Assembly (NCBI GenBank): GCA_036401375.1
Contig: DASWVB010000012.1
Location: forward strand, 124,001-188,000
DNA: 64,000 nucleotides
Source: DASWUZ01 sp036401375
GTDB lineage: Bacteria; Acidobacteriota; Terriglobia; Terriglobales; Acidobacteriaceae
Direction: 5' to 3'
Shown here: positions 1-9,078 of the stretch, piece by piece
Position numbering within the stretch: position 1 is the first letter of the stretch
How the letters are laid out: each line of letters opens with the position of its first letter
Position numbers and translations under genes: made by a program
Notes under the pieces: generated by a model
What the model saw: only the letters and a program-made list of their open reading frames with translations
Told to the model about the DNA's origin: nothing
The model's database searches: none

Positions 1-1
1 T

Positions 2-183
2 GGTCACTTCCCCGCTTTCTTTTACGAATTCCTGGACTACACCTATCACCTGCCAAAAGGCCCAAAATAAGCAACCTCTAGCTGCGGCATGAAGAGAATA
101 TTGCCCCTTATCCGTGTTACCCCTGCTACTTGATACCCTTCCGAAGGCGCTATGCTTTAGTTGTCTGCTTTAGCAAGATATGG
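2..183 (+). other. Window-edge segment with possible 3' end of an unknown gene
   Basis: From base 2 an open frame runs in from the left edge and stops at TAA 68-70; its last residues read FFYEFLDYTYHLPKGPK, which looks protein-like but is too short to assign. The remaining bases to 183 hold nothing I recognise apart from the space downstream of the glycosyltransferase gene on the other strand. Confidence 0.2.
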
Positions 184-1215
184 TTACTGTTGCGCTATAA
201 AAGCCTTTTGGACTTGGTCTGCGTACCCCCTTCCAAGCCTTACCCACTCTGACGCAGAGCGACTCAAGGCGGACTCTTCTCCGTTCCAGCCAAGCGACGC
301 TATCCTAGACAATAAGAACCGACAGGCATGATGTCTCTGAGATTCAGAATGTCGCGATAATTGGCCGATATACAGATTTAATAGCATCCCCCACTCGTAG
401 AACTCCTCTGCAGAATCATATGCGTTATCTATTAACCATCGCGTCGAGTAGATCAGCAAACCATCAGGCGTACTGGCGACGACTCTTCCATAGTAGAACG
501 CGCCGTCTAATAGGTTTGCCAAATTGACCTCTTCTTCCGCAACGTCATACGTCAATCTCGCACCATTCACATATATGATTCGTTCCCCTGTTGTCACAAT
601 ATCGCCAATTAATTCCCGGACCACCTCTGAATGGCCGAGACACTTCGAATACCGCTTAGTACTTAGGAGCGCTTTGAGCAACGCGCCTTGGCGGAAGGTG
701 CAATTGATGCCAGACGGTATAGAGAACGTATCAAGAAGGCCCTCCTGACACGTAGTTTCGAATTGACCGAAGTTGATCCCTGAGAATCTATCCCCCTTCA
801 GCCAATCCGGAACCGAAGATCTAAAGTGAACGTCGACGGCTCCACACAGTACTAAAGCGGTTGGATAATCGCGTGAGCCTCTAGAGATGGAGTGGAACCA
901 TTGTTGATTGATACGGACCTGGTCACCAAGTATCGACAAAGTCTGCCCTCGCGATAGCTCCATAGCATTGAAGAGGTACTCGTTTGTACTTGAGGTTTTA
1001 TTGATAACGCCTTTCAATGGGAGGGTACGCTCGAGTTGTTTTAAGCGCTCTCCAAGGTCCAGTCTGCCAACAGGAAGCACTACGTATAGTTCCCAAGCAT
1101 GAGTGCACGAAACATCTGCCAGCAGTCCGAGCGATCGTTCAAGGGCCTGAAGTGAGCCTGAGCTCACGAGGATGATGCTAAGAGTATCGTCCGTCACGTC
1201 TCTCGCCGCTCTCAT
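184..1215 (-). CDS. Putative family 2-like glycosyltransferase
   Basis: A 343-residue protein. The N-terminus (LSIILVSSGSLQALERSL, about residues 12-29) has the shape of the first beta strand and helix of a GT-A nucleotide-sugar-binding fold, and ILGDQVRINQQW near residue 95 sits where family 2 enzymes carry their acidic metal-binding motif, although only one clear Asp is present. It would transfer a sugar from a nucleotide-sugar in the cytoplasm; donor and acceptor are unknown. The start codon overlaps the stop of the upstream glycosyltransferase gene in an ATGA arrangement, so the two are translationally coupled. It is the last gene of the operon that begins with the peptide gene at 10.8 kb. 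The family call is by pattern only; the degenerate acidic motif leaves activity uncertain. Confidence 0.55.
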   Translation of the reverse strand: MRAARDVTDDTLSIILVSSGSLQALERSLGLLADVSCTHAWELYVVLPVGRLDLGERLKQLERTLPLKGVINKTSSTNEYLFNAMELSRGQTLSILGDQVRINQQWFHSISRGSRDYPTALVLCGAVDVHFRSSVPDWLKGDRFSGINFGQFETTCQEGLLDTFSIPSGINCTFRQGALLKALLSTKRYSKCLGHSEVVRELIGDIVTTGERIIYVNGARLTYDVAEEEVNLANLLDGAFYYGRVVASTPDGLLIYSTRWLIDNAYDSAEEFYEWGMLLNLYIGQLSRHSESQRHHACRFLLSRIASLGWNGEESALSRSASEWVRLGRGYADQVQKAFIAQQ

Positions 1216-2312
1216 CTATTCCGCCCACCATTCACGTCAGAGATTGAATTATAGAGCCGTTGGCAGTATGCATGAAGAGAAAACTCAGACACAATTAGCT
1301 TCCTAGCACGTATGCCCATCTCCAATGCGCGCTCCGGATGAGAGAGCAGGTAACTCATTTTATCGCACAGATCTGCTGGATCTCCTGGCTTGACGTAAAA
1401 TCCAGTTTCCCCGTCTTTGATGAGGTCGCTACGACACTCAGTATCAGTTGCGATCACTGCTCTTCCCATTGACATGGCCTCTGCAATTACTGCGTATCCG
1501 CACGCGAACGGCGCAGGCAGAAGTGGAACTACGACAAACAGTGCATGTGAATAGAGGGTTCGTAAATTGACATAACTCCCGCAGGTTGCGATTGTGACCC
1601 AAGGCGATATCTGATCCCGTTCAATATTCGTAGCTCTAGGATGCCACTCGCTGTCCGCAGCTATATGTACCTTGACCTGCAAATGTTTCGTTGCCTCTAG
1701 TAATGTACGATAGTCGCGGTTAGCGGCGCCGGCGCTAGCGATCATAAATGGTTCTAGCGGGGGTCCAACCGGGGTGAAGAACAGCGAATCCACCCCATAT
1801 CCCGTGTTTAGTACCCTCTCCTCCGGTAGGTGATAATCGTAGACCAACTTCTGCTGAATTCGCTGAGATAGGCAAAGGAACTTAGCAGTCTCTACCTGCC
1901 GCACCGCCCGCATCATCCTAGATTCCCTGAACAAGAAGCCGTGCGTAATCATCGCTATGGTATGCGAGAGGCGATTTACCTTGGCGTCAAGGGCGAGCGG
2001 CAATCCTACGTCCTCACCTGAAGATAGAATAACCTCGCTCGGAGTACCTCCGTGTAACGGTAGGCCCATAAAGCCCCACGAAAGTAGACCAAGCCTATCC
2101 AGAGAGCTGGCGAATAACGCGTCCGCCCTACTTATGTCGTCGTAGGTAATAAGATTTGCGGGAAAATGCTGTATGTAATGAAGATATTCGGGACAAGGTT
2201 TTTGGCCTGCCGCAATGAGACTCCGACTGGTAACAGATAGTCGACCGCCGACAGCGTAGTCCACATCCATCTGCCGCGAACCCCCGGGAATGTATGGATC
2301 AAGACTTCGCAT
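1212..2312 (-). CDS. GT4-type (GT-B fold) glycosyltransferase
   Basis: A 366-residue protein if it starts at ATG 2312, just after the TGA of the upstream permease gene; a GTG at 2354 would add 14 residues and overlap that gene. The C-terminal half shows the donor-binding domain of retaining GT-B enzymes: a GVDSLFFTP turn, then AEAMSMGRAVIATDTE and DLIKDGETGFYVKPGD, the E-x7-E-type region that grips the nucleotide-sugar. The N-terminal half is divergent. It likely acts in the cytoplasm on an acceptor that cannot be deduced. The downstream gene starts within its stop codon. Its place in an operon with a radical SAM peptide maturase suggests either decoration of the peptide or an independent surface glycan. 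Confidence 0.8.
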   Translation of the reverse strand: MRSLDPYIPGGSRQMDVDYAVGGRLSVTSRSLIAAGQKPCPEYLHYIQHFPANLITYDDISRADALFASSLDRLGLLSWGFMGLPLHGGTPSEVILSSGEDVGLPLALDAKVNRLSHTIAMITHGFLFRESRMMRAVRQVETAKFLCLSQRIQQKLVYDYHLPEERVLNTGYGVDSLFFTPVGPPLEPFMIASAGAANRDYRTLLEATKHLQVKVHIAADSEWHPRATNIERDQISPWVTIATCGSYVNLRTLYSHALFVVVPLLPAPFACGYAVIAEAMSMGRAVIATDTECRSDLIKDGETGFYVKPGDPADLCDKMSYLLSHPERALEMGIRARKLIVSEFSLHAYCQRLYNSISDVNGGRNR

Positions 2313-2314
2313 TG

Positions 2315-4849
2315 TCACGGTGCCCGTAGCACTTCCATCGGTTGAGCGCGGCACGCCCTTGCAGACGGGATATATGCAGAAATCATGGCAGAGAGGATAA
2401 GCAGTGCCAACGCACCGCCCAAGCTTAGAGGATCGAGTGCAGGGACATTATAGAGTCTATCTGCGAAAAGGCGCGATAGAACAACAAACACTCCTATTCC
2501 CAGGCAGATGCCTAAAGCCAGAACCGTTGCCAGGTCTTTCATCATCATTGTTAGGATCCTAGTCCGTGTCGAGCCCAAGGACAGCCGAATGGCGATCTCT
2601 CTGGTTCTCTCGATCGCCCTGTAGGAGATCAATCCATAGATTCCGAGGCAAGCTAGAACAATGCCCAGGATTGCAAACATGGTGGTTAGTTCCGCAAGTA
2701 AGCGCTCTCTATTGAATAGCCAGGCTAGTTCCATGGCAGGAGTGCTGATCTTGTCGATCGGCAAGCGATCTGCAGCATCGGATATTGCTGTACGGACAGC
2801 TGTCACGATTGATAAGGGCGCATTGTCTGTAGCTATTTCAATATCACCAACATAAGATAGCTTACCCGGAGCTTGCAATGCTGCCATGAATGCCATCAAA
2901 GGGGCAGGTTGCGCAAACGCATCATATTTGGCGTCCTTTACAATTCCAACTATCGTGAACGGCGTTAAAGTTCCGAAAGTAAAACGCCTTCCCAGGGCTA
3001 ACTGATTGCCAAAGAAATGACGTGCAAATGTTTGATTGACGATGGCGACAGGCGAAGATCCTTGCGCATCGCTCCAATTAATGTCTCGGCCGATGAGCAA
3101 CGGCGTTCCAATTGTCTCGAAGTGATCGGGTGTTACGAAATCGATGAAGACTCGATCTTCATCACCCGGTGTCATGCGGGAGCCCTCCACTTTAATATTT
3201 ACCGACTCGCTGAATCCACTCGCCGGACTGTAAGTCGCGAGACTTACGGATCTGACACTCGGAAGAGATCCGACCCTTTGAGTAATTGCCCTATAGAGGG
3301 CGCTAAGCTCCGTTGTAGGGTATCCGGCCTGATGAGGATCCGTCTTTATAATTAAGACGCGATCCTCGTTGAAACCTAGATCCTGAAGGGAAAGGTTAGC
3401 AAAGCTATGTACTACTAGCCCGGCCCCCGCCGTTGCAATTACAGCCATTGCTACTTGGAAAATGACCAGACTGTTTCGCAGGACTCGCGGGCCAGACCGA
3501 ATCAGGAAGGATGCGTTTACAACTATGGATATCTGATCGGATTGCCTTAACATTCGTGCAAATGGTATGACACTGGACAATAGGGCAGTGAAGAGAGCAA
3601 TTGTTGCAGTGAACGTCAATATAGGGAGGTCGGGAGTGGCACGAAAGACTCCGTCGGAAGCAAAGGAGTTTATGAGCATACTGGATACGATAAAGGCTAA
3701 GGCGATTCCTGCCGTCCCCCCCGTCAGCGACAAGATTGTTGCCTCAAGCAAGATCTGTGAGCACAACCGGCTCCTTGTAGCTCCGAGTGCAATTCGTAGT
3801 GCATTTTCCCGGCGCTGACTTTCTGATCTTGCGATCAGGAGGGCTGAAACGTTGGCGCTTGCAATTAACAAGACCATTCCAACTAAGCACATTAGGACAT
3901 AGAGTGGCTCTTTGTAGAGCGTCCGCAGGGCGGATATACCTCTTCGCCCAGCCACTAGATGAATGTATGCATTTGAAACTTCTCTCTGCCGGTCCCGCGC
4001 CTTTTCTTCACCATCTACTAAAGCGAGATATTGATGAAGCTCGACGTTTACTGCCGCTTGTGCATAGCTCAGAGATGTGCCATCATTCAGACGACCGAGA
4101 AGATTGAGCCAGTATGTCTGCGGACTCTCGATCCAATTGTCGCCGACGCTAAAAGCAGGCTGGGAATGCAGGGGAATCCACAAGTCCGGCGGAGAGTCAA
4201 CTCGTTCCCCGTAGAACCCGGGCGGGGCAACACCGATGATTTGAAAGGGCGCGTCGTTCAACCATATTGGCGTGCCACTTAAAGATGCTGACTTCCCAAA
4301 GTATTTGATCCACGTATCGAAACTTATGACTGCTACAGGTTGACTACCGACCTGATCGTCATCAGCACTGAAGAATCTTCCCAGTATCGGTTTTGAATCG
4401 AAAACAGAAAAGTATTCTGAAGATACTAGCTGTCCGCGTGAGGAGACGGGTGAGCCGTTGCTTTTGCTTCGCAATTGCAGGTGTAGGGGCGCCTTTGCGA
4501 ATGCACAGATAGTGGCAAAAACAGTGTTATGGTCACGAATGAACTGAAATGACGAAAACGAGAAACTCGTCCAATGTGCTGGCTCGCCCCCCCGCGCAAC
4601 CCCTTGGTTTATATCGTCGTCAAATAACACAAGGCCAGTCGGATTTTTAACGGGTAGGTCTTGTAGCACGACCTTTTGTATGAGAGTGTAAATTGCTGTG
4701 TTCAGTCCTATGCCAAGAGCGAGGCAAGCTATTATGGTTAATGAAAAGCTTGGGGCTCGGCTCAACCTCCGGGAGGCATAGACTGCATCCTTTGACAACC
4801 ACTGCCACCAGCATCTAACGCTATCCGATATTTGCGGGCCGACGGACAT
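2315..4849 (-). CDS. ADOP-type orphan ABC transporter permease (MacB-like)
   Basis: An 844-residue membrane protein with the layout of acidobacterial duplicated orphan permeases: one transmembrane segment near residues 35-58 (LTIIACLALGIGLNTAIY), a large extracytoplasmic MacB-type periplasmic core domain, three FtsX-type membrane segments in the middle, a second periplasmic core domain (from about residue 490), and a final FtsX block with FAILGIVLACLGIYGLISY and the coupling stretch RTREIAIRLSLGSTRTRIL. No ATP-binding partner is encoded beside it, which is usual for this family. MacB relatives move peptides and lipids out through a mechanotransmission mechanism, so export of, or self-protection from, the peptide made upstream is possible. 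Its presence is the strongest single hint that the host is an acidobacterium. Confidence 0.9.
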   Translation of the reverse strand: MSVGPQISDSVRCWWQWLSKDAVYASRRLSRAPSFSLTIIACLALGIGLNTAIYTLIQKVVLQDLPVKNPTGLVLFDDDINQGVARGGEPAHWTSFSFSSFQFIRDHNTVFATICAFAKAPLHLQLRSKSNGSPVSSRGQLVSSEYFSVFDSKPILGRFFSADDDQVGSQPVAVISFDTWIKYFGKSASLSGTPIWLNDAPFQIIGVAPPGFYGERVDSPPDLWIPLHSQPAFSVGDNWIESPQTYWLNLLGRLNDGTSLSYAQAAVNVELHQYLALVDGEEKARDRQREVSNAYIHLVAGRRGISALRTLYKEPLYVLMCLVGMVLLIASANVSALLIARSESQRRENALRIALGATRSRLCSQILLEATILSLTGGTAGIALAFIVSSMLINSFASDGVFRATPDLPILTFTATIALFTALLSSVIPFARMLRQSDQISIVVNASFLIRSGPRVLRNSLVIFQVAMAVIATAGAGLVVHSFANLSLQDLGFNEDRVLIIKTDPHQAGYPTTELSALYRAITQRVGSLPSVRSVSLATYSPASGFSESVNIKVEGSRMTPGDEDRVFIDFVTPDHFETIGTPLLIGRDINWSDAQGSSPVAIVNQTFARHFFGNQLALGRRFTFGTLTPFTIVGIVKDAKYDAFAQPAPLMAFMAALQAPGKLSYVGDIEIATDNAPLSIVTAVRTAISDAADRLPIDKISTPAMELAWLFNRERLLAELTTMFAILGIVLACLGIYGLISYRAIERTREIAIRLSLGSTRTRILTMMMKDLATVLALGICLGIGVFVVLSRLFADRLYNVPALDPLSLGGALALLILSAMISAYIPSARACRAQPMEVLRAP

Positions 4850-4875
4850 AGACCTTTTCCTGGTACCTTCAAGAG

Positions 4876-6159
4876 TTAAAAGGAGACGGTGACGTGGCCA
4901 TCCACTGTCAGGTTAATTTCTTTCCAATATGTTCGCTCTAAGTGGCGGAGGGTTTCGGCATCCAACTCAATAACCGACGATGAAGGGGGATGTGACAGAT
5001 CTTCAAGACGGAGCGCGTTACCCGCCGGTCGGTCCCAACCTTCCTCATACGCTTGCAGAAGGGTCTTATCTCTGTTTTGCACTGATAGGAACCCGGACGC
5101 TGTGGCCTTGTAATTATGCAAGGCCATTTCCGCGCACTGTTGCGGCTGCGACAAAAGCGTACGCAGGTGGTGTTCAAACAAGCCTTCTTGCTCTAGTTCC
5201 GGCACCTCGTCCCTATTGACATACAGAGCTCCGCGCTCTCCGAAAATCTCTACCGTGTGAGCCATTCCGCTTCCGCTGGCCACAACGACGGCCATTCCAG
5301 CCGCGGCTGCTTCTAAAAACACGGTCCCTAAGCCTTCGTTCTGAGCTGGGTGCAACAGAATATGCGCTCGACTGAACCATTCCAGAACTGATCCACGCGG
5401 TATAGACTCGAAATATTGGATGCTAGCTAGAAGGCTCTGCCACCTTCTGCGCTCGTCGGAACCAATGTGACCGATGTATACGCATTCGATGTTTGGCCAC
5501 ACGAGCCGAAGTTTAGCCATGATGCGAAGCGCAAGGAGTCCATTTTTTCGTCCGTAGTCGCGTCCGCAGAAGACAATTGTTCTAGCCTTTAAGCTCCACT
5601 TCAGTCGAAACAGTTCGGACGAGATGCACTGCTGAGCTGGGTAGAGAACACGAAGCTTTTCCCAGAATCGGCTATGAACTTGTGAGATCCCGATCTCGTC
5701 TAGCCATCTTCTCGTTTCGATCCCTATGGACCCCCCTCTCACGAACACAGCCTTGCAGCTCGGGTGCGAATAAGCAAATAGCATGTTTTGAATCCTAGTT
5801 CTTACAGTGCGCCGGAACTCCGAGGACCAAGGGTGGCTCCGATACGCGCTCCTAAACTTCCCGTTTATAGCATGGCGTCCACAAAGCAGAGGAATCGTAA
5901 GGTCATCCGTGTCGGTGACCCAGCTGACCCGATTGAGCACCGGCAATCGAGCCGAATGCACAATCTCCTTCCCTTGTCCGACATCTATAAGCTCTATATG
6001 CGGAAACGAAGAGTATGGGCACTCTGCTGGCGGACTCAGTACAAAACAGTGGTCTCCGGCGACGGACGAGTAAGTAACACCTGGAGGCGGATTAGACATC
6101 AATGACCCGTGCACACCTGTGTGCAAGGAGTCTATGGGGGTCAAGAATACGTTACGCAT
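4876..6159 (-). CDS. GT4-type glycosyltransferase (paralogue of the 21143-22438 gene)
   Basis: A 427-residue GT-B protein. The donor-site region is clear near residues 275-310: HPAQNEGLGTVFLEAAAAG followed by a small-residue stretch and the acidic partner of the E-x7-E-type motif. The N-terminus has an unusual conserved block, HTGVHGSLMSNPPPGVTY and later WVTDTDD...LLCGRHA, that recurs almost unchanged in the protein encoded at 21143-22438, so the two are paralogues. It lies 26 bases upstream of the ADOP permease gene and 104 bases downstream of the aldo/keto reductase gene, on the same strand, inside the proposed peptide operon. It probably transfers a hexose-type sugar in the cytoplasm; the acceptor is unknown. 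Confidence 0.8.
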   Translation of the reverse strand: MRNVFLTPIDSLHTGVHGSLMSNPPPGVTYSSVAGDHCFVLSPPAECPYSSFPHIELIDVGQGKEIVHSARLPVLNRVSWVTDTDDLTIPLLCGRHAINGKFRSAYRSHPWSSEFRRTVRTRIQNMLFAYSHPSCKAVFVRGGSIGIETRRWLDEIGISQVHSRFWEKLRVLYPAQQCISSELFRLKWSLKARTIVFCGRDYGRKNGLLALRIMAKLRLVWPNIECVYIGHIGSDERRRWQSLLASIQYFESIPRGSVLEWFSRAHILLHPAQNEGLGTVFLEAAAAGMAVVVASGSGMAHTVEIFGERGALYVNRDEVPELEQEGLFEHHLRTLLSQPQQCAEMALHNYKATASGFLSVQNRDKTLLQAYEEGWDRPAGNALRLEDLSHPPSSSVIELDAETLRHLERTYWKEINLTVDGHVTVSF

Positions 6160-6263
6160 TTCACGTCCACGGTGGTCTATATTATTTTCACCCGAGCGCT
6201 TAACGGGCGGTAGGTGAGCCCGACGCTGAGCTTAGCGATCTTTAACCGACAATTGACCAATCA

Positions 6264-7160
6264 TTAGATTTCCGATCGCCATCTTCCCTTCGAAATCTCT
6301 TTCCAGCGCGACCTGATGGCCGCGAACTCTTCCGCTGACATTTTGTTTGCGTCCAGCATAGCGCGGTTTTCCTGCCATCTGGATTCCTTAGATGTTCCCA
6401 CTAACGCAGAGTGCACTCCTGGCACGGATAGCGTGAATTGTAGAGCCGTAGCAACGGCGAACGCGAGGCTTTTCATAATGAACGGGTAAGACAGTTCGTT
6501 CAGACGGTACCAGTAGGGCTGGTCATATGAACTTGGTGGTCTCGCGGACTCCTTCCAAATGGCGTTAGCTATCGAACGTTTCGCAATTATACCGAGATGT
6601 CGAGAGACTGCTATTGGCATAAGGGTCTCGACGGCTTCTTGATCCGCTATATTGATCGACAGCTGAATCACATCAAAGACTCCAGAGTTTATGGCATAAA
6701 GCGCAGCCCTTCCATCACCACTATAACCACAGTACCTTGTATATCCATTCTCCTTGGCCTTGAGGAGCGCCCCAATAGCCGCGCCCTTTCTTAGCACTTC
6801 TTCTGAACAAGAGTGCAACTGAATAACGTCTACATAATCGGTTCTTAGGCGAGTAAGACTTCTGCGGATGCTTGTTAGGAGAGCAGTCTGACTCCAATTT
6901 GAGCGAGTCCAACCATCCGAATGCCCGCACTTTGTCAGGAGATAAAATTCGGACCTGCGATGGGCCACCGCGCGCCCAATTAATTGCTCGCTGTTCTCGT
7001 AACATTCTGCAGTATCAATAAGGTTGAGGCCCGAGTCCAGAGCGCTGTTCAACATACGATTTACGGTTTCTGGCTCGACGCCCTCAAATCCTATTTCAGC
7101 CCCTCCGAATCCCAGGGTGCCCACAATCATATCTGTTCTGCCGAGCTGTCTCATTTCCAT
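6264..7160 (-). CDS. Aldo/keto reductase family oxidoreductase
   Basis: A 298-residue single-domain TIM-barrel protein. The complete catalytic tetrad is visible: Asp49 and Tyr54 in NLIDTAECY, Lys77 in LLTKCG and His116 in DVIQLHSC. These enzymes reduce carbonyls, including sugar and polyketide carbonyls, with NADPH. The C-terminal part (VPGVHSALVGTS, about residues 245-256) matches the usual NADP-phosphate-binding region. The substrate is unknown; in this context it could act on a nucleotide-sugar, on a glycan, or on a peptide modification. It sits between the ABC exporter gene (114 bases upstream) and a glycosyltransferase gene (104 bases downstream), all on one strand. The ATG is followed by a second in-frame ATG three codons in, so the exact start is uncertain. 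Confidence 0.88.
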   Translation of the reverse strand: MEMRQLGRTDMIVGTLGFGGAEIGFEGVEPETVNRMLNSALDSGLNLIDTAECYENSEQLIGRAVAHRRSEFYLLTKCGHSDGWTRSNWSQTALLTSIRRSLTRLRTDYVDVIQLHSCSEEVLRKGAAIGALLKAKENGYTRYCGYSGDGRAALYAINSGVFDVIQLSINIADQEAVETLMPIAVSRHLGIIAKRSIANAIWKESARPPSSYDQPYWYRLNELSYPFIMKSLAFAVATALQFTLSVPGVHSALVGTSKESRWQENRAMLDANKMSAEEFAAIRSRWKEISKGRWRSEI

Positions 7161-7274
7161 TGTGCAGGTAGACCTCTTGAGCGAAGTAGCTCCTAACTAC
7201 ACGGGCACCTTAACTTACTAGTTGCAATCAAGAGACTACAAGTAAAAACATGCTTTCCTATGCCAGCGTAAGGC

Positions 7275-9071
7275 TTATCCAACGGACTCGCTCGAGTAGA
7301 CAGCACCTTGAGAGTAGAATAAGTTGCGATAGGACTTGCATCGTTCTATCAACGCGACATGAGAGCCGACATCGAGTATTTTACCTCCCTCTAGCATGAT
7401 GATGCTATCCGCGTGCACTATTGTGACCAATCTGTGGGCCACAATCAGGGTGGTCCCGCCTCTCCTTAATGCTCGCATTCGGTCAAATATCTTTGCCTCG
7501 GCCTGCGAGTCGACTTCTGATGTGGCCTCATCCAGCAGGAGGATGGGCGCGCCTCTGACAAGAGCCCTCGCTATGGCGATACGTTGCTTTTGGCCCCCAG
7601 ACAACCCATTGCCATGCTCGCCGAGCTCAGTATCGTAGCCGGCGGGAAGACTGATGATGAAGGAGTGGGCGTCGGCGGCGACCGCCGAAGCGACTATTTC
7701 CTGATTTGTCGCTCCTGGACGACCCATTCTGATGTTTTCCCGGATAGTGGTGGAAAAAATGAATGGCTGTTGGAACACGGCCGCAACCTGTTCACGAACG
7801 CAGGCCGAACTCAGCTTGTCCGTGTCCTCTGCGTCCATTAATATCCGACCGCTAGTTGGCCGAAGGAACTTAGCAATTAGTAGGACGAGCGTGCTCTTGC
7901 CCGCCCCATTCGCTCCTACTACAGCAACAGTCTGGCCTTCGGGAATTGACAGGCTAACCTCGGACAGTATCGCTTTGTGTCGATCATATGCGAAAGTTAC
8001 ATCATCAAATGTCAGTTGACCGCGGCAACGAGCCAGCGTTCTAATTGGCGTAGTTTTCACATCATCCTCGTATGGTTCGTCAAGGAACCGGTAGATGCGA
8101 TCGCTTGCGCCTAAAAGCGATTGGAGCTCGCTGTTGATAGAAGCGGCCCGGGAGAAGGGGTCTCGTAAAAAATGGATGTATGTTATCAAGGCTGTGAGTA
8201 GGCCGATACTCATTTGCCCTCGCAGGACGCCTCTGCCACCTATCCAGTATAAGAGGCTCGTGAGGCACCAGAAGATAATGAAGCCTCCAGACGATGCTAC
8301 TCTGATCTTCGCTAGAGTCAGTTTAGGTCTTAGAGTGGCTTGAAAGCGGCCCGCCATCTGTGCCTCATTCCTGCACCCGTCGTTAAACGACTTTATTTCG
8401 CGCCTACCATCAAGGCTTTCCTGAATCGCGGCAGAGATCGCTCCAACCCTAACTTGTAGAATATTGGCCATCACTCTTGTTGGCCGAGCCAAGAGGATCG
8501 ATGGCAATGAGTAAAGGGGAATTGCAGCAATCGCAAGTAGCGCAGCCCAGTGATACGTCGCTCCGATAATGAATAAACTGGCTCCGAAGGTGATCACACT
8601 CATTATGGAGCTCGCAACAATCGACTCTGCAAAACCTGATATAGACGCCGCGTCATTGGTGAACAACGAAGCGATATCGCCGTTACGGCGGTTTTGAGTG
8701 TATGACAACGGTAGGCACTGCATATGCTTCGCCAGGTCAGTCTGTACTGCGATAAGCATTCTACTTGCGAGTAGGGTGAAACTGAGCTGTCTCAGAGAGG
8801 AAAACAGAAACACACACAACGCGGCACTGGATAATGCCACTGAATCTAAGCCCAGAGCTCTTTCGTTCCTGCCAACTACCAAATTATCTATTAAGTGGCC
8901 AACCAGCCAAGGAATTGAAAGTTGGCTTGCAGATTCCGCAGCGCTTATAAGCATTGCTACGGAAAATAGCCACCTGTAGGGAGTCAAATATGCGAGCAGC
9001 CGTCTCGATCTAATAAGCGTCGGCTTACCAAGGTCCCGTCTATCCATTCTCATAAAGCAGAAGCGATACAA
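7275..9071 (-). CDS. ABC exporter with fused membrane and ATPase domains
   Basis: A 598-residue half-transporter that should work as a homodimer in the inner membrane. The membrane domain spans about residues 25-320 with six hydrophobic segments; the ATPase domain follows with Walker A GANGAGKST (386-394), the LSGGQKQR signature, and Walker B ILLLDEATSEVD followed by the switch histidine in IVAHRL. No N-terminal C39 peptidase domain is present, so a leader peptide would have to be removed by another protease. It begins 7 bases after the radical SAM gene, the tightest junction in the operon, which makes it the likely exporter of the modified peptide. The start shown is TTG; in-frame ATGs lie 6 and 8 codons downstream and none has an ideally spaced ribosome site. 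Confidence 0.92.
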   Translation of the reverse strand: MYRFCFMRMDRRDLGKPTLIRSRRLLAYLTPYRWLFSVAMLISAAESASQLSIPWLVGHLIDNLVVGRNERALGLDSVALSSAALCVFLFSSLRQLSFTLLASRMLIAVQTDLAKHMQCLPLSYTQNRRNGDIASLFTNDAASISGFAESIVASSIMSVITFGASLFIIGATYHWAALLAIAAIPLYSLPSILLARPTRVMANILQVRVGAISAAIQESLDGRREIKSFNDGCRNEAQMAGRFQATLRPKLTLAKIRVASSGGFIIFWCLTSLLYWIGGRGVLRGQMSIGLLTALITYIHFLRDPFSRAASINSELQSLLGASDRIYRFLDEPYEDDVKTTPIRTLARCRGQLTFDDVTFAYDRHKAILSEVSLSIPEGQTVAVVGANGAGKSTLVLLIAKFLRPTSGRILMDAEDTDKLSSACVREQVAAVFQQPFIFSTTIRENIRMGRPGATNQEIVASAVAADAHSFIISLPAGYDTELGEHGNGLSGGQKQRIAIARALVRGAPILLLDEATSEVDSQAEAKIFDRMRALRRGGTTLIVAHRLVTIVHADSIIMLEGGKILDVGSHVALIERCKSYRNLFYSQGAVYSSESVG

Positions 9072-9078
9072 TTCTCCG

